DNA of 64,000 nt from Flavobacterium araucananum (GCF_002222055.1 NZ_MUGS01000017.1:428-64427), one strand, 5' to 3'; counted from the stretch's first letter, positions 10,385 through 19,965 are shown. Notes: generated from the sequence alone by a model not told the origin. Program-made: numbers and translations.

Positions 10385-10735
10385 AAAATCAAAACTCACA
10401 GTTCAAACTCTGAACCTTTGTTCCTTTAAAAAAAAATCAAAACTCACAGTTCAAACTCTGAACCTTCGTCTCTCTGAACCTTTGTTCCTTTATAAAAAAC
10501 TCACAGTTCAACCTTTGAACCTTTGTCTCTCTGAACCTTTATTCCTTAAAAAAAAACTCACAGTTCAAACTTTGAACCTTTGTCTCTCTAAACCTTTGTT
10601 CCTTTATAAAAAAATCAAAACTCACAGTTCAACCTTTGAACCTTTGTCTCTCTGAACCTTTATTCCTTAAAAAAAAACTCACAGTTCAAACTTTGAACCT
10701 TTGTCTCTCTGAACCTTTGTTCCTTTAAAAAAAGA
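10385..10735. repeat. Tandem repeat block, about 57-bp unit, six copies
   Basis: Six copies of a unit beginning CTCACAGTTCAA start at 10395, 10443, 10500, 10557, 10621 and 10678, with spacings of 48, 57, 57, 64 and 57. Each unit contains one or two CTGAACCTTTG words and ends TTCCTTTAAAAAAA or TTCCTTATAAAA. It fills the gap between the convergent purU and catalase genes. Shorter relatives of the same words occur at 9300-9370 and 26545-26590. Confidence 0.9.
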
Positions 10736-10738
10736 AAC

Positions 10739-12232
10739 TTATCTCACTTCTATTAACAATCTTGGATCACTAAAATTATTGACTTCCTCCATTGTTAATC
10801 CTAAAGCGTTAGCAACTCCTTCTCCATAAGCGGGATCAGCTTTGTAACAGTTTCTGATATGACGCACCTGAATAAATTTTTGTGCCCCTCCTACTTGTCC
10901 TGCTGTATTTTTGAACAACAATTGTTTTTTCTCGTCTGTTAACAAACGGAATAACAAACCTGGTTGGGTAAAATAATCATTATCATCATCTCTAAAGTTG
11001 TGCGCATAAGCATCGCCATGAAGTGCCAATGGTGGCTCTTTGAATTCTGGCTGCTCTTGCCATTCTCCAAAACTATTTGGTTCGTAATGTTTACGTGCTC
11101 CATAATTTCCATCTACACGCATTGCGCCATCTCTGTGGAAACTGTTATACGGACATCTTGCTGAATTTACCGGAATTTGGTAATTGTTTACTCCTAAACG
11201 GTAACGGTGTGCATCTCCGTAAGAGAATAAACGAGCCTGTAACATTTTGTCCGGCGAAAAACTAACTCCCGGTGGTACGTGTGCCGGATTAAAGGCGGCT
11301 TGCTCTACTTCGGCAAAATAGTTTTCAGGATTTTTGTTTAGCTCAAATTCTCCAACCGGAATTAATGGGAAATCTCCTTTTAACCAAACTTTTGTCAAAT
11401 CAAAAGGATGAAAACGATAATTAGCAGCTTGTTCTTCTGTCATGATCTGAATGAACATTTTCCATTTTGGGAAATTTCCTTCTTCAATAGCATCAAATAA
11501 ATCTCTTTGATGACTTTCTCTGTCGCTACCTACTAATAAAGCAGCTTCTTCATCAGATAAATTTTCAATTCCCTGTTGCGATACAAAATGAAATTTTACA
11601 TAACTTCTTTCGTTTTGAGCATTCAGGAAACTAAAAGTATGACTTCCAAATCCGTGCATTTGTCTGTATGATTTGGGAATACCCCTATCACTCATTACAA
11701 TTGTAATTTGGTGCAAAGCTTCGGGTAATAAAGTCCAAAAATCCCAATTGTTATCAGCACTTCTTAAATTGGTTTTTGGATCACGTTTTACTGCGTGATT
11801 TAAATCCGGAAATTTCATTGGATCACGAAAAAAGAAAACAGGCGTATTATTTCCTACCAAATCCCAATTTCCTTCATTTGTATAAAACTTCATTGCAAAA
11901 CCACGAATATCTCTTTCGGCATCTGCTGCACCTCTTTCACCTGCAACGGTTGAAAAACGTACAAACATTTCTGTTTTTTTACCAATTTCCGAAAATAAAT
12001 CGGCTCTTGTATATTTTGTAATGTCGTGAGTTACTGTAAAAGTCCCGTAAGCTCCTGAACCTTTTGCGTGCATTCTTCGTTCCGGAATTACCTCACGGTC
12101 AAAATGTGCCATTTTTTCTAAAAACCAAAAATCCTGTAATAAAACAGGTCCACGAGGTCCGGCTGTTTGTATGTTTTGATTGTCTGGAACGGGAGTTCCT
12201 GTTGCAGTTGTTAATTTTTTGTTCGAATCCAT
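10739..12232 (-). CDS. katA: Catalase (monofunctional, small-subunit clade 3 type)
   Basis: Heme catalase that disproportionates hydrogen peroxide in the cytoplasm. The 497 residues fit the small-subunit class. The catalytic His is His55 in [15 protein letters not shown]. The distal Asn lies in [13 protein letters not shown], and the heme-ligand Tyr in [16 protein letters not shown] near residue 340. The start is the ATG at 12232 and the stop lies just beyond the tandem repeat block. A well-spaced promoter sits 30-60 nt upstream. I saw no OxyR gene next to it. Confidence 0.96.
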   Translation of the reverse strand: MDSNKKLTTATGTPVPDNQNIQTAGPRGPVLLQDFWFLEKMAHFDREVIPERRMHAKGSGAYGTFTVTHDITKYTRADLFSEIGKKTEMFVRFSTVAGERGAADAERDIRGFAMKFYTNEGNWDLVGNNTPVFFFRDPMKFPDLNHAVKRDPKTNLRSADNNWDFWTLLPEALHQITIVMSDRGIPKSYRQMHGFGSHTFSFLNAQNERSYVKFHFVSQQGIENLSDEEAALLVGSDRESHQRDLFDAIEEGNFPKWKMFIQIMTEEQAANYRFHPFDLTKVWLKGDFPLIPVGEFELNKNPENYFAEVEQAAFNPAHVPPGVSFSPDKMLQARLFSYGDAHRYRLGVNNYQIPVNSARCPYNSFHRDGAMRVDGNYGARKHYEPNSFGEWQEQPEFKEPPLALHGDAYAHNFRDDDNDYFTQPGLLFRLLTDEKKQLLFKNTAGQVGGAQKFIQVRHIRNCYKADPAYGEGVANALGLTMEEVNNFSDPRLLIEVR

Positions 12233-12263
12233 AATGCTGATTTTTAATGTTTTATCAAATATA

Positions 12264-12293
12264 CAAAGATATCTTTACGATATTCATAAACAA
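12264..12293 (-). promoter_or_regulatory. Catalase promoter
   Basis: On the minus strand: TTG at 12293-12291, a 19-nt spacer, then TATCTTTG at 12271-12264. This is the ideal Bacteroidota geometry. A second TATATTTG lies at 12263-12256. Confidence 0.65.
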
Positions 12294-12485
12294 AATTGAT
12301 TGTTATTATATTTTAATAATCAAAAGCTATTTAACGCTATAGAAAGCTCAGAAACCACGATCAAAAAATCTTAACTTATGTCCAACAAAGTAATAACAAA
12401 ACCTTAACAGCTAAACATTCATATATATTGGATCTTTGTAGTGTAATAAACTGGTTATTTATTATTTTGGTTTTGGTTAGTTAAA

Positions 12486-12523
12486 TGATGCCGGCGTCTT
12501 CGAGATGCCGGCATTCTTTTTTT
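12486..12523 (+). terminator. Strong orphan intrinsic terminator (possible small-RNA end)
   Basis: ATGCCGGC (12488-12495) pairs with GCCGGCAT (12507-12514). An inner TCT/AGA extension closes a small TCG loop, and a T-run follows. No protein gene lies immediately upstream on the + strand. The catalase gene is divergent from this point, so the hairpin may end a short non-coding transcript. Confidence 0.7.
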
Positions 12524-12820
12524 ACAGCAATTTCTCTTTTTTTTATTTGCTTCGCCAATTCAGCTTTTGGCCTCGAATAAGCTTTCAAGTTATTAAAATC
12601 TGGTCATTTAACCGCATATTTTTTAGCCACGAATTGCACAAATTTTCACTAAGTAAATTATACATTCATGCTAATGCGTGACATTCGTAGCGAATAATTT
12701 TAAACCTGAGACAAAAAACTACATTTTGGATACAACTACACGAGATTTAGATACACTATACAAATAATACGCACGGATCTTTGCCTTATAATTTTCAAAC
12801 AAAAATTTAAAACAGAAATT
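12524..12820. other. Leader of the aldo/keto reductase gene with a dispersed repeat
   Basis: No gene is seen. GCCACGAATTGCACAAATTT (12626-12645) is a repeat word shared with 41508-41527, with a degenerate inverted partner near 12673-12690. GATCTTTG at 12776-12783 is a near-match to the -7 element, 37 nt before the ATG. Confidence 0.5.
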
Positions 12821-13831
12821 ATGAGTACTATCAGCAAAATTAAATTAGGAAATCAGGGACTTATCGTTCCCAATATTGGTTTAGGTTGCATGGGAATGAC
12901 CCAAATTGCGGGTAATGATATTTATGGCAAAGCCGATGAAAAAGAAGCGATTGCTACCATTCACCGTTCGCTTGAATTAGGAGGCAACTTTTTGGACACT
13001 GCAGATTTATACGGACCTTTGCACAACGAACGATTAATTGCAAAAGGGATAAAAGGCAATCGTGACGGGTATCGTATTGCGACTAAATTTGGTTATGAAA
13101 TTGACGATAACGAGCAACTTACCTGGAAGTTTAATGGTACCAAAGAGTATGTAAAAAAAGCGGTTGAACGTTCTCTAAAAAACTTAGGCACAGATTATAT
13201 CGACTTGTATTACCTGCACAGACTTGATCCAGATACACCAATTGAAGAAACTGTTGCAGCAATGTCAGAATTGGTAAAAGAAGGAAAAGTGGGTTATATC
13301 GGGCTGTCTGAAGTTTCATCAGATACTATTAGAAAAGCCCATAAAATTCATCCTTTGACTGCTGTGCAAACTGAATACTCTTTGTTTGAAAGAACTGTTG
13401 AAGAGGCAGGTATTCTGGATACGCTTAACGAATTACAAATTGGTTTTGTAGCTTATTCTCCTCTTGGAAGAGGTTTTCTATCGGGAGATATTAAAAGTCC
13501 TGATGATTTTCCTGAGAATGATTTTAGAAAAGCAATTCCGCGTTTTCAAGGAGAGCAATTTAAGAAAAATATTGAGTTGGTAAATGAAATCCAGAAATTA
13601 GCTGACGAAAAACAAATTACAGCTTCGCAATTAGCACTAGCATGGATTGCTTCTAAAAATATTTTATCAATTCCGGGAACGAAACGTGTAAAATATGTAG
13701 AGCAAAATATTGCTGCTGCTCAAATGGTTTTAGCTACAGACGAAATATACCGCTTAGAGAAAATTATACCGCTTGGCACTATTACAGGCGCAAGGTACGA
13801 TGAGGCAAATATGGCTGGTATCGATCAATAA
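12821..13831 (+). CDS. Aldo/keto reductase
   Basis: NADPH-dependent oxidoreductase of the AKR superfamily (YajO/AKR13-like), cytoplasmic, 336 residues. The catalytic tetrad can be seen: Asp and Tyr in FLDTADLYG, Lys in IATKFGYE and His in DLYYLHRLD. The cofactor-binding C-terminal motif is SIPGTKRVKYVEQNIAA. The N-terminal LGLGCMGMTQ is typical. The physiological substrate is unknown. An AraC-type regulator gene follows 147 bp downstream on the same strand and may control it; this is inference from adjacency. Confidence 0.92.
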   Translation: MSTISKIKLGNQGLIVPNIGLGCMGMTQIAGNDIYGKADEKEAIATIHRSLELGGNFLDTADLYGPLHNERLIAKGIKGNRDGYRIATKFGYEIDDNEQLTWKFNGTKEYVKKAVERSLKNLGTDYIDLYYLHRLDPDTPIEETVAAMSELVKEGKVGYIGLSEVSSDTIRKAHKIHPLTAVQTEYSLFERTVEEAGILDTLNELQIGFVAYSPLGRGFLSGDIKSPDDFPENDFRKAIPRFQGEQFKKNIELVNEIQKLADEKQITASQLALAWIASKNILSIPGTKRVKYVEQNIAAAQMVLATDEIYRLEKIIPLGTITGARYDEANMAGIDQ

Positions 13832-13978
13832 AAGCTTTGGCTTTGCTCAGGATTATAATAACAATTTCCTGAGCGAAGTTTTAGATTTACAAATAACAAC
13901 GAAAGCAAATCATTAAAAGAAAGGTATCTTTACAGTAGCTTTTACTACCTATATATTTCTTTAAGTATTCTAAATATT

Positions 13979-14899
13979 ATGAAAAAAGAAGTCCACGTTC
14001 CGTATACGATTCATTCGCTTTCAGAAATGCATCGGCTACTTAAAATTCCAAAACCGGAACATCCGTTAGTCAGTTTTGTTGATCTTAGTAAAATAAGTTG
14101 CCATTTTGATGACAACCTAAAAAGTGTTGTCTACGATTTTTATACGGTCTGCATAAAAAAAGGATTTACGGGAAAGATGCGGTACGGTCAAAACTTTTAT
14201 GATTTTGATGAAGGTGTTATGACCTTTATGTCCCCGGGACAAGTAATCTCTACAGAAGTTTCTGTCGATACGTCTGTTTATGGTGCTATGCTCGTGATTC
14301 ATCCTGATTTTATCCAAAACTATCCTTTAGCCAAAAATATTAAGGACTACGGTTATTTTTCTTATGCTGTTAATGAAGCTTTGCATCTTTCTGACAAGGA
14401 AGAAACCATGATCCGTAATATAATGCAAAATATTGAGCAGGAATATCTCTCGTCGATTGATGCTTTTAGTCAGGATGTAATGATCTCGCATATCGAATTA
14501 TTGCTTAATTATTGCAATAGATTTTACAACCGCCAATTTATAACCAGAAAAAGCGCCAACAGTACGCTGTTGACCAAATTAGAAACATTGCTGTCTGATT
14601 ATTTTGAAAGTGATAAAGTACAGCAATTCGGGTTACCAACTGTCGCTTATATTTCTGAGGAACTGAATGTTTCTTCTAATTATCTGAGTGATATGTTACG
14701 TTCTCTTACGGGGCAAAGTACGCAACATCATATTCATAATAAAATCATCGAAAAAGCAAAAGAATTGCTAACAACTACTTCGCTAAGTGTGAGCGAAATG
14801 GCTTACCAATTGGGTTTTGAATACCCACAATCGTTTAATAAATTATTTAAAAGCAAAACCAATCTTTCTCCTTTAGAATATAGAAGCTCGTTTAATTAG
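13979..14899 (+). CDS. AraC-family transcriptional regulator
   Basis: A 306-residue regulator. The N-terminal ligand/dimer domain (residues 1-190) contains YGQNFYDFDEGVMTFMSPGQ, a cupin-like AraC sensor pattern. The C-terminal double helix-turn-helix (about residues 205-306) contains VAYISEELNVSSNYLSDMLR and SVSEMAYQLGFEYPQSFNKL, ending KSKTNLSPLEYR. It follows the aldo/keto reductase gene. Its stop codon overlaps the stop of the convergent downstream gene by 4 bp. The ligand is unknown. Confidence 0.9.
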   Translation: MKKEVHVPYTIHSLSEMHRLLKIPKPEHPLVSFVDLSKISCHFDDNLKSVVYDFYTVCIKKGFTGKMRYGQNFYDFDEGVMTFMSPGQVISTEVSVDTSVYGAMLVIHPDFIQNYPLAKNIKDYGYFSYAVNEALHLSDKEETMIRNIMQNIEQEYLSSIDAFSQDVMISHIELLLNYCNRFYNRQFITRKSANSTLLTKLETLLSDYFESDKVQQFGLPTVAYISEELNVSSNYLSDMLRSLTGQSTQHHIHNKIIEKAKELLTTTSLSVSEMAYQLGFEYPQSFNKLFKSKTNLSPLEYRSSFN

Positions 14900-15696
14900 T
14901 TTTTTAAGCGTTCGTGCAGGATTTTGAAGTATGAAAAAGCCTTTAGCAATCGGGTACCATGCCAGGAGAACATTTCGCCATCGACAAAAATAGTTTTGGC
15001 ATGATGGGTAAAACGTCCAATTTCAAAAGCATCCTCTTCTTTAAAAGGATACGGTTCTGATGAAAGTAACACCAAGTCCGGATCGCCCTCAAGACGCATT
15101 TTTTTTATTTCGATTTCAGGATAACGCCCTTTGTCTTCGTATATATTCGAGAAGTGATTTAATTTTAGTAATTCATTGATGTATGTATCGTTTCCGGCAA
15201 CCATAAATGGATTTTTCCAAATAAAATAAGCTGCTTTTTGTAGTGGAATATCGGCGATATATTTTTTAAAATCGCTTAAGGCAAAAACCAGTTTGTTGTT
15301 CCACTTTTGAGCTTCGGTCCTACAATTAAAGAGTTGACCAAAGTCTGAAATCATTTGAAAATTATCTTCGATCGTAATAATATTCGTAACCCAAACCGGA
15401 CAAATAGTACTTAATTGATCTACGATTTCTTGCGTGTTTTCTTCTTTATTACAAATGATAATATCGGGCTGAAGCAGTTTTATTTTCTCAAAATGAATTT
15501 TCTTGGTTCCGCCAACTATTTTCTTAGTCGATTTTAGATGATACGGATGTACACAAAACTTAGTAATCCCGATAATTTTATCTTCTAAACCTAAATCATA
15601 CAGCAATTCGGTTTGAGATGGTACTAACGAAATAATGCGTTTGGGTGTCGTCTCAAAAGAATGTGAAGTACCAAGTTGATCTGTGAGTTGTTTCAT
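14896..15696 (-). CDS. BtuF-like helical-backbone metal/cobalamin receptor protein without signal peptide
   Basis: A 266-residue protein of the ABC-transporter solute-binding (TroA/BtuF-like) fold. RIISLVPSQTELLYDLG at residues 20-36 is the classic BtuF/FhuD opening, followed by KIIGITKFCVHP and LQPDIIICNKEEN. Family members bind vitamin B12 or iron complexes in the periplasm. This one begins MKQLTDQLGTSHSFE with no signal peptide or lipobox, and no transporter genes are adjacent. It may be cytosolic or a repurposed binding protein. It is convergent with the AraC gene and lies downstream of pyrF on the same strand. Confidence 0.82.
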   Translation of the reverse strand: MKQLTDQLGTSHSFETTPKRIISLVPSQTELLYDLGLEDKIIGITKFCVHPYHLKSTKKIVGGTKKIHFEKIKLLQPDIIICNKEENTQEIVDQLSTICPVWVTNIITIEDNFQMISDFGQLFNCRTEAQKWNNKLVFALSDFKKYIADIPLQKAAYFIWKNPFMVAGNDTYINELLKLNHFSNIYEDKGRYPEIEIKKMRLEGDPDLVLLSSEPYPFKEEDAFEIGRFTHHAKTIFVDGEMFSWHGTRLLKAFSYFKILHERLKN

Positions 15697-15715
15697 AATA
15701 TTTAGTCTCCGTGTA

Positions 15716-15758
15716 CAGTTTCAGTCTCAGTCAAAACTGTGATTGAAACTGAGACTGA
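15716..15758. repeat. Hairpin of the GAGACTGA repeat family
   Basis: An 11-bp perfect inverted repeat, TCAGTCTCAGT (15721-15731) / ACTGAGACTGA (15748-15758), with a 16-nt loop, lies between pyrF and the BtuF-like gene. An alternative pairing is CAGTTTCA (15716-15723) / TGAAACTG (15744-15751). The words equal those of the 13-bp array at 22859-23071. Confidence 0.75.
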
Positions 15759-15763
15759 TAACT

Positions 15764-16582
15764 TTATTTATTAGCGAGAATTTCTTCCATTTCTTTTTGA
15801 ACTGCCAGAGCTTCTTCCCTCGCCTTTTCTGCGAAGTCTGTTCCTTTTGAGGCATAGATAATCGCTCTTGCTGAGTTGACCAATAAGCCCACTTTGTCAT
15901 TCATTCCGTATTTGCAAACTTCAGATAAACTTCCGCCCTGAGCGCCAATTCCGGGAACTAATAAAAAACTATCCGGTACAATTTTTCTAATGTCGGCAAA
16001 ATATTCTGCTTTTGTAGCGCCAACTACATACATTAAATTGTGGCTGTTTTTCCAGGTTTTAGAAGTTTCTAAAACTTGTTTGTATAATTCTTTTCCGTTT
16101 GTAATTAACGTCTGGAAATCAAAAGCACCTTCGTTTGAGGTCAGGGCTAACATGATGGTATGTTTATTTTCGAAAGCCAAAAATGGCTCAACGGAATCTT
16201 TTCCCATGTAGGGTGCAACGGTTACACTATCAAAATTTAAATCTTCAAGAAATGCTTTTGCATACATGCTTGACGTATTGCCAATATCGCCACGTTTTGC
16301 ATCGGCAATAGTAAAAATATCAGGAAAATTCTCGTTGATATAGTTGATCGTTTTTTGCAAAGATACCCATCCTTTTATTCCATACGCTTCAAAAAAAGCG
16401 GTGTTAGGTTTGTATCCCACAGCCAAATCATGCGTTGCATCGATTATGGCTTTATTGAATTCGAAAATAGGATCTTCGGTCTCTAATAAATGAGGCGGAA
16501 TTTTGGTCAGGTCCGGATCCAGTCCAACGCATAAAAATGATTTTTTTAAAAGGATTTGTTCGTGTAGTTGTTGTGTTGTCAT
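15764..16582 (-). CDS. pyrF: Orotidine 5'-phosphate decarboxylase
   Basis: Last step of de novo UMP synthesis, converting OMP to UMP and CO2 in the cytoplasm. The 272 residues fit the longer group of Pyr[15 protein letters not shown] near the N-terminus and the catalytic [12 protein letters not shown] (near residues 92-103) with the D-K-D array are present. The phosphate-binding loop is in [11 protein letters not shown]. The downstream gene on the same strand is the BtuF-like protein, 67 bp away with a hairpin between them, so cotranscription is uncertain. Confidence 0.95.
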   Translation of the reverse strand: MTTQQLHEQILLKKSFLCVGLDPDLTKIPPHLLETEDPIFEFNKAIIDATHDLAVGYKPNTAFFEAYGIKGWVSLQKTINYINENFPDIFTIADAKRGDIGNTSSMYAKAFLEDLNFDSVTVAPYMGKDSVEPFLAFENKHTIMLALTSNEGAFDFQTLITNGKELYKQVLETSKTWKNSHNLMYVVGATKAEYFADIRKIVPDSFLLVPGIGAQGGSLSEVCKYGMNDKVGLLVNSARAIIYASKGTDFAEKAREEALAVQKEMEEILANK

Positions 16583-16646
16583 TCTTGATTTTTTAGTTCT
16601 TCTTGTACATTAGAAGTAATTGTATTTTAGAAGTACGCAAAAATAA

Positions 16647-16676
16647 AAAAAGCCATTCAATTACGAATGGCTTTTT
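16647..16676 (-). terminator. Intrinsic terminator of the OmpA/TSP3 gene
   Basis: Inverted repeat AAAGCCATTC (16649-16658) / GAATGGCTTT (16665-16674) with a 6-nt loop. Read on the minus strand, it is followed by a T-rich run just after the OmpA-family stop codon. Confidence 0.85.
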
Positions 16677-16697
16677 AGTTTTATATTCAATTCAGGC

Positions 16698-18881
16698 TTA
16701 CAAATTACCTAAATAAACGATTTCTGTTCTTCTGTTTTCTGCTCTTCCTGCAGCAGTTTTATTAGATTTAACCGGTTTTGTAGCACCATAACCTTTAGAA
16801 GTTAAGTTTGCCGGATTAATTCCTTTTTCGATTAAAAGATCCATAATAACTTTAGCTCTGGCTTCAGATAATTTTTGGTTTGCTTTTGCATTTCCAATAT
16901 TGTCTGTGTGACCGTTGATAGCGAATTTAGCATTTGGATAGTTCTTCAATATTTCTTTGATTGCATCTAATCTTCCTGATGTTTCTCCTTTTCTGGCATC
17001 ATTTAGAGAAGCTTTTCCTGTTGTAAAAAAGATTGATTTTGCTTCCATTCTTAATTGCTCTAATGTAGCTTTAGAAACTTTAGGGCAACCTTTGTTATCT
17101 GCTGGACCATAAATTAATGGACATTCATCTACATTATCCGGAACTCCGTCTTTATCTGCGTCTAAATCCGGACAACCTTTGTTTACAGCTAGACCTGCAA
17201 CAGTTGGGCAAGCATCATCTTTGTCCAGAACTCCATCTGAGTCTGTATCTGGCCAAGGACAACCTTTGTTTTCTACCGGACCTGCAATAGTAGGACAAGC
17301 ATCTACATTGTCCAGCAATGTATCTCCATCAGTATCTTTCCAAGGGCAACCTTTATTTTCTACAGGACCTGCAACATTAGGACAAGCATCGTCTTTATCA
17401 AAAACACCATCTTTATCCGTATCTGGCCAAGGACAACCTTTGTTTTCTGCCGGACCTGCTACTTTTCTGCAAGCATCTTCTTTATCGATAACTCCGTCTT
17501 CGTCTGTGTCTTTGAATTTTTTCTCATAAACCGGAATTTTTATTCCAAGATGAAAATCAACTGCTTTTGATTCTTTCGAAACCAGATTTGTAAGTACAGA
17601 ACCTGAACCAATAAAGAAAGCTCCAACTCTTAATCCGGAACCTACCTGCATCCCACTGTACTGCATATACGTCATTGGTACATAAAAACTAAACCATCTG
17701 CTTTCGTAACGTGGTGTCAAAGTTACACGATCTGCAATTCCGTAACCGTTTACTTTGTTGGCAGAAACCATATTGATATCTCCGTTAAGATTCAAATAAA
17801 ATTTTCTGTACATATTCCAGTCTACATCGGCATGAAGTGCTGTAGGCAAATTGGTTTTCGTTCCTGTTGTAGAAGAAGTTTTAGTATAATGCTCGTTAAG
17901 GAAATCATAGAAGTTATCAGCATCATTAATCATTTCCTGCGTGATCGTACCATTTACATTGTACGTATCCTGTCTGGCATTTTTATAATTGATGGATCCG
18001 ATATCTGTAACCGATAATCCAAAACGTATTTTGTATTTGTTTAGGTCTCTAAAGTTATTATCGGCTGGTTTTGCCTTACTTAAATCGTATTTTTCATAAT
18101 CCGGTCTCCATTCGTACACCAATCCAAGATCAAAACCAAATCCATTTGCATTCGAGTCAAATTTATAATCTTCATTTGCTTCAAAGTCCTGGCTGGTTCC
18201 TACGGTAATTTGTCCGGTAGATGTTAGCGTTCCTCTATCAGGATTTACTTTGTTTTCATTATACTTTACAGTAACATCGTTTCCTTTAATATATCCGTTT
18301 ACACCACCCTGAAGGTATTTTGCAGTCAAACCTCCTTTAAGAAAATGTTGTCCTTGTTGGTACAAAACAGCAGCATACGAAATTCCAAGTTCGCCCCAGG
18401 TATTCGAAGCGCCATTAGCATTTCCTGCATTAAAATTAAAGTCACTTGCTTTATCAAGACCTTCTTTAACCTGATCTACAAGACCACCATTAATGTTTCT
18501 CATGTTAGTAACAGATCTGGCTCTTGTAAATACAGCAATAGTATGTTTAGGAGCAATATTAAACATAAAAGAAGGCCCCATAATATCAAAATTTACGATA
18601 CCATTATTGCTGTTTTTAGGTGTCATTACAGACTGACTGTCAAAATCATATCCTTTTTTATAGGTATCAGAAATCTTCACACCATATAAATCGTTTCCTA
18701 CTGAACCGCTAATCGAGAATAAATTAATATCGGTTTTAAAACGAGAATCGGCAATAGAAGCCGGGTTAAAAAGCACACTTTGAACTCCTGCATAATTATC
18801 ATGAGTATACCCAAGATAAGATTGGGCAGTAGCAGTAAAAGTGATTGTAATAAGTAATAGACTAAGTAGAGTTCTTTTCAT
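16698..18881 (-). CDS. Outer-membrane DUF5723-like beta-barrel with TSP3 repeats and OmpA domain
   Basis: A 727-residue outer-membrane protein. A signal peptide (MKRTLLSLLLITITFTATAQ) is followed by a long barrel region (residues 20-460) starting YLGYTHDNYAGVQSVLFNPAS, as in DUF5723-type proteins. Five exact-length 29-residue thrombospondin type 3 calcium-binding repeats follow (DTDxDGVxDKxDAC...NKGCP). A C-terminal OmpA peptidoglycan-binding domain contains FAINGHTDNIGNAKANQKLS and AENRRTEIVY. The protein probably links the outer membrane to the cell wall. TAGTTTTG (18919-18912) resembles a -7 box on the minus strand. The gene is divergent from dps. Confidence 0.92.
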   Translation of the reverse strand: MKRTLLSLLLITITFTATAQSYLGYTHDNYAGVQSVLFNPASIADSRFKTDINLFSISGSVGNDLYGVKISDTYKKGYDFDSQSVMTPKNSNNGIVNFDIMGPSFMFNIAPKHTIAVFTRARSVTNMRNINGGLVDQVKEGLDKASDFNFNAGNANGASNTWGELGISYAAVLYQQGQHFLKGGLTAKYLQGGVNGYIKGNDVTVKYNENKVNPDRGTLTSTGQITVGTSQDFEANEDYKFDSNANGFGFDLGLVYEWRPDYEKYDLSKAKPADNNFRDLNKYKIRFGLSVTDIGSINYKNARQDTYNVNGTITQEMINDADNFYDFLNEHYTKTSSTTGTKTNLPTALHADVDWNMYRKFYLNLNGDINMVSANKVNGYGIADRVTLTPRYESRWFSFYVPMTYMQYSGMQVGSGLRVGAFFIGSGSVLTNLVSKESKAVDFHLGIKIPVYEKKFKDTDEDGVIDKEDACRKVAGPAENKGCPWPDTDKDGVFDKDDACPNVAGPVENKGCPWKDTDGDTLLDNVDACPTIAGPVENKGCPWPDTDSDGVLDKDDACPTVAGLAVNKGCPDLDADKDGVPDNVDECPLIYGPADNKGCPKVSKATLEQLRMEAKSIFFTTGKASLNDARKGETSGRLDAIKEILKNYPNAKFAINGHTDNIGNAKANQKLSEARAKVIMDLLIEKGINPANLTSKGYGATKPVKSNKTAAGRAENRRTEIVYLGNL
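17076..17510 (-). repeat. Coding tandem repeat: five 87-bp TSP3 units
   Basis: Five consecutive 29-codon units with no indels. Each begins D-T/A-D-x-D and ends NKGCP plus two residues. The DNA copies are similar enough to open a long antisense ORF on the + strand (17179-17529), which I regard as an artefact. Confidence 0.92.
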
Positions 18882-19042
18882 TTAAAATTTGGTTTTTAGA
18901 TAAATTCGTGGCAAAACTACACTTTTAGAATTACAAACATGTTACGCAAACATTGAATTCATGTAACATCTTTAATAAATTATGTAAGAAAAACGAAGGT
19001 CTTCTGCTCTATTTTTGATAACGAACCTTAAATCAAACAATT

Positions 19043-19516
19043 ATGACTCCACATATTGGTATAACGCCAAAAAACCTAAAAAAAAGCGCGCATATATTAG
19101 CCACGATTTTATCTAATGAAATGACTCTTTATGTAAAAACAAGAAAATTTCACTGGAATATTTCCGGAAATAGCTTTATGGAGCTTCACAAATTGTTTGA
19201 AGATCAATATAGGATTTTAGAAGCTAATATTGATGAGGTTGCCGAACGCATTAGTCAGCTTGGAGAGAAAACAATTGGAACGATGAAAGAGTTTATCGAA
19301 AACTCGACGCTAAAAGAATCCCCAAAAGAATACGCTTCGCAAAAACACATGCTCGAAGAACTTCTGGAAAATCATGAGCAACTGGTTACAGAATTTAGAG
19401 GTTATGTACCCGCTTTTGAAGAGGATAGTAATGATATAGGTTCAGCTGATTTTGTAACAGGTTTATTGCAACAGCACGAAAAAATGGCTTGGGTTTTACG
19501 CCGCTATCAGGTTTAA
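19043..19516 (+). CDS. dps: Dps-family ferritin-like DNA-protection protein
   Basis: A dodecameric mini-ferritin that oxidises and stores iron and protects DNA in stress. The 157 residues are standard length. Inter-subunit ferroxidase ligands are present: His37 in KFHWNISG, His49, Glu53, Asp64 and Glu68 in EANIDEVAERI. TATTTTTG at 19010-19017 is a -7 element 25 nt upstream, although I see no TTG at proper spacing. A CsbD-like stress gene follows 107 bp downstream, consistent with a stress cluster. Confidence 0.95.
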   Translation: MTPHIGITPKNLKKSAHILATILSNEMTLYVKTRKFHWNISGNSFMELHKLFEDQYRILEANIDEVAERISQLGEKTIGTMKEFIENSTLKESPKEYASQKHMLEELLENHEQLVTEFRGYVPAFEEDSNDIGSADFVTGLLQQHEKMAWVLRRYQV

Positions 19517-19623
19517 AACAGACTGAAATGTGAATTATGAAACGCTTTGCAAAATTCATATAACAAGGAAACAAAGAAGATTTCGGAATTTTACAATATT
19601 ATAAATACAAAAAAACTATTATC

Positions 19624-19809
19624 ATGAATACTACAGAAATAAAAGGAAACTGGAATGAGTTAAAAGGGAAATTGAAACAAAAATACGCAACCCTTACAGA
19701 TGATGATTTGATGTTTGCTGAAGGAAAAGAAGACGAAATGTACGGAAGACTTCAACAAAAACTAGGAAAAACCAAAGAAGAATTTCATCAGATCTTATCA
19801 GATTTGTAA
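19624..19809 (+). CDS. CsbD-family stress protein
   Basis: A 61-residue hydrophilic protein with the CsbD signature: [24 protein letters not shown], then [21 protein letters not shown]. Family members are induced by general stress in many bacteria; their molecular role is not known. It follows dps and is closed by an intrinsic terminator 20 bp downstream. Confidence 0.93.
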   Translation: MNTTEIKGNWNELKGKLKQKYATLTDDDLMFAEGKEDEMYGRLQQKLGKTKEEFHQILSDL

Positions 19810-19828
19810 ACCCTTCTGATTCAATCAT

Positions 19829-19866
19829 AAATACCGTCTAGTACACTTATTAGGCGGTATTTTTTT
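19829..19866 (+). terminator. Intrinsic terminator after the CsbD gene
   Basis: AAATACCGTCTA (19829-19840) pairs with TAGGCGGTATTT (19851-19862), with one G-T pair and a 10-nt loop, followed by a T-run. Confidence 0.88.
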
Positions 19867-19965
19867 GAGACTTTTATTTAAATTATTTAATGTTAAAAAT
19901 CGCTTACAAGCATTAAACTCTATAACCAAGAATAAATTAATTATCTTTAACCAAATTTTTATAAA

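Noticed and set aside
17179..17529. Long + strand ORF inside the OmpA/TSP3 gene
   Set aside because: It is antisense to the 87-bp TSP3 tandem repeats; its repetitive protein is a by-product of the coding repeat.
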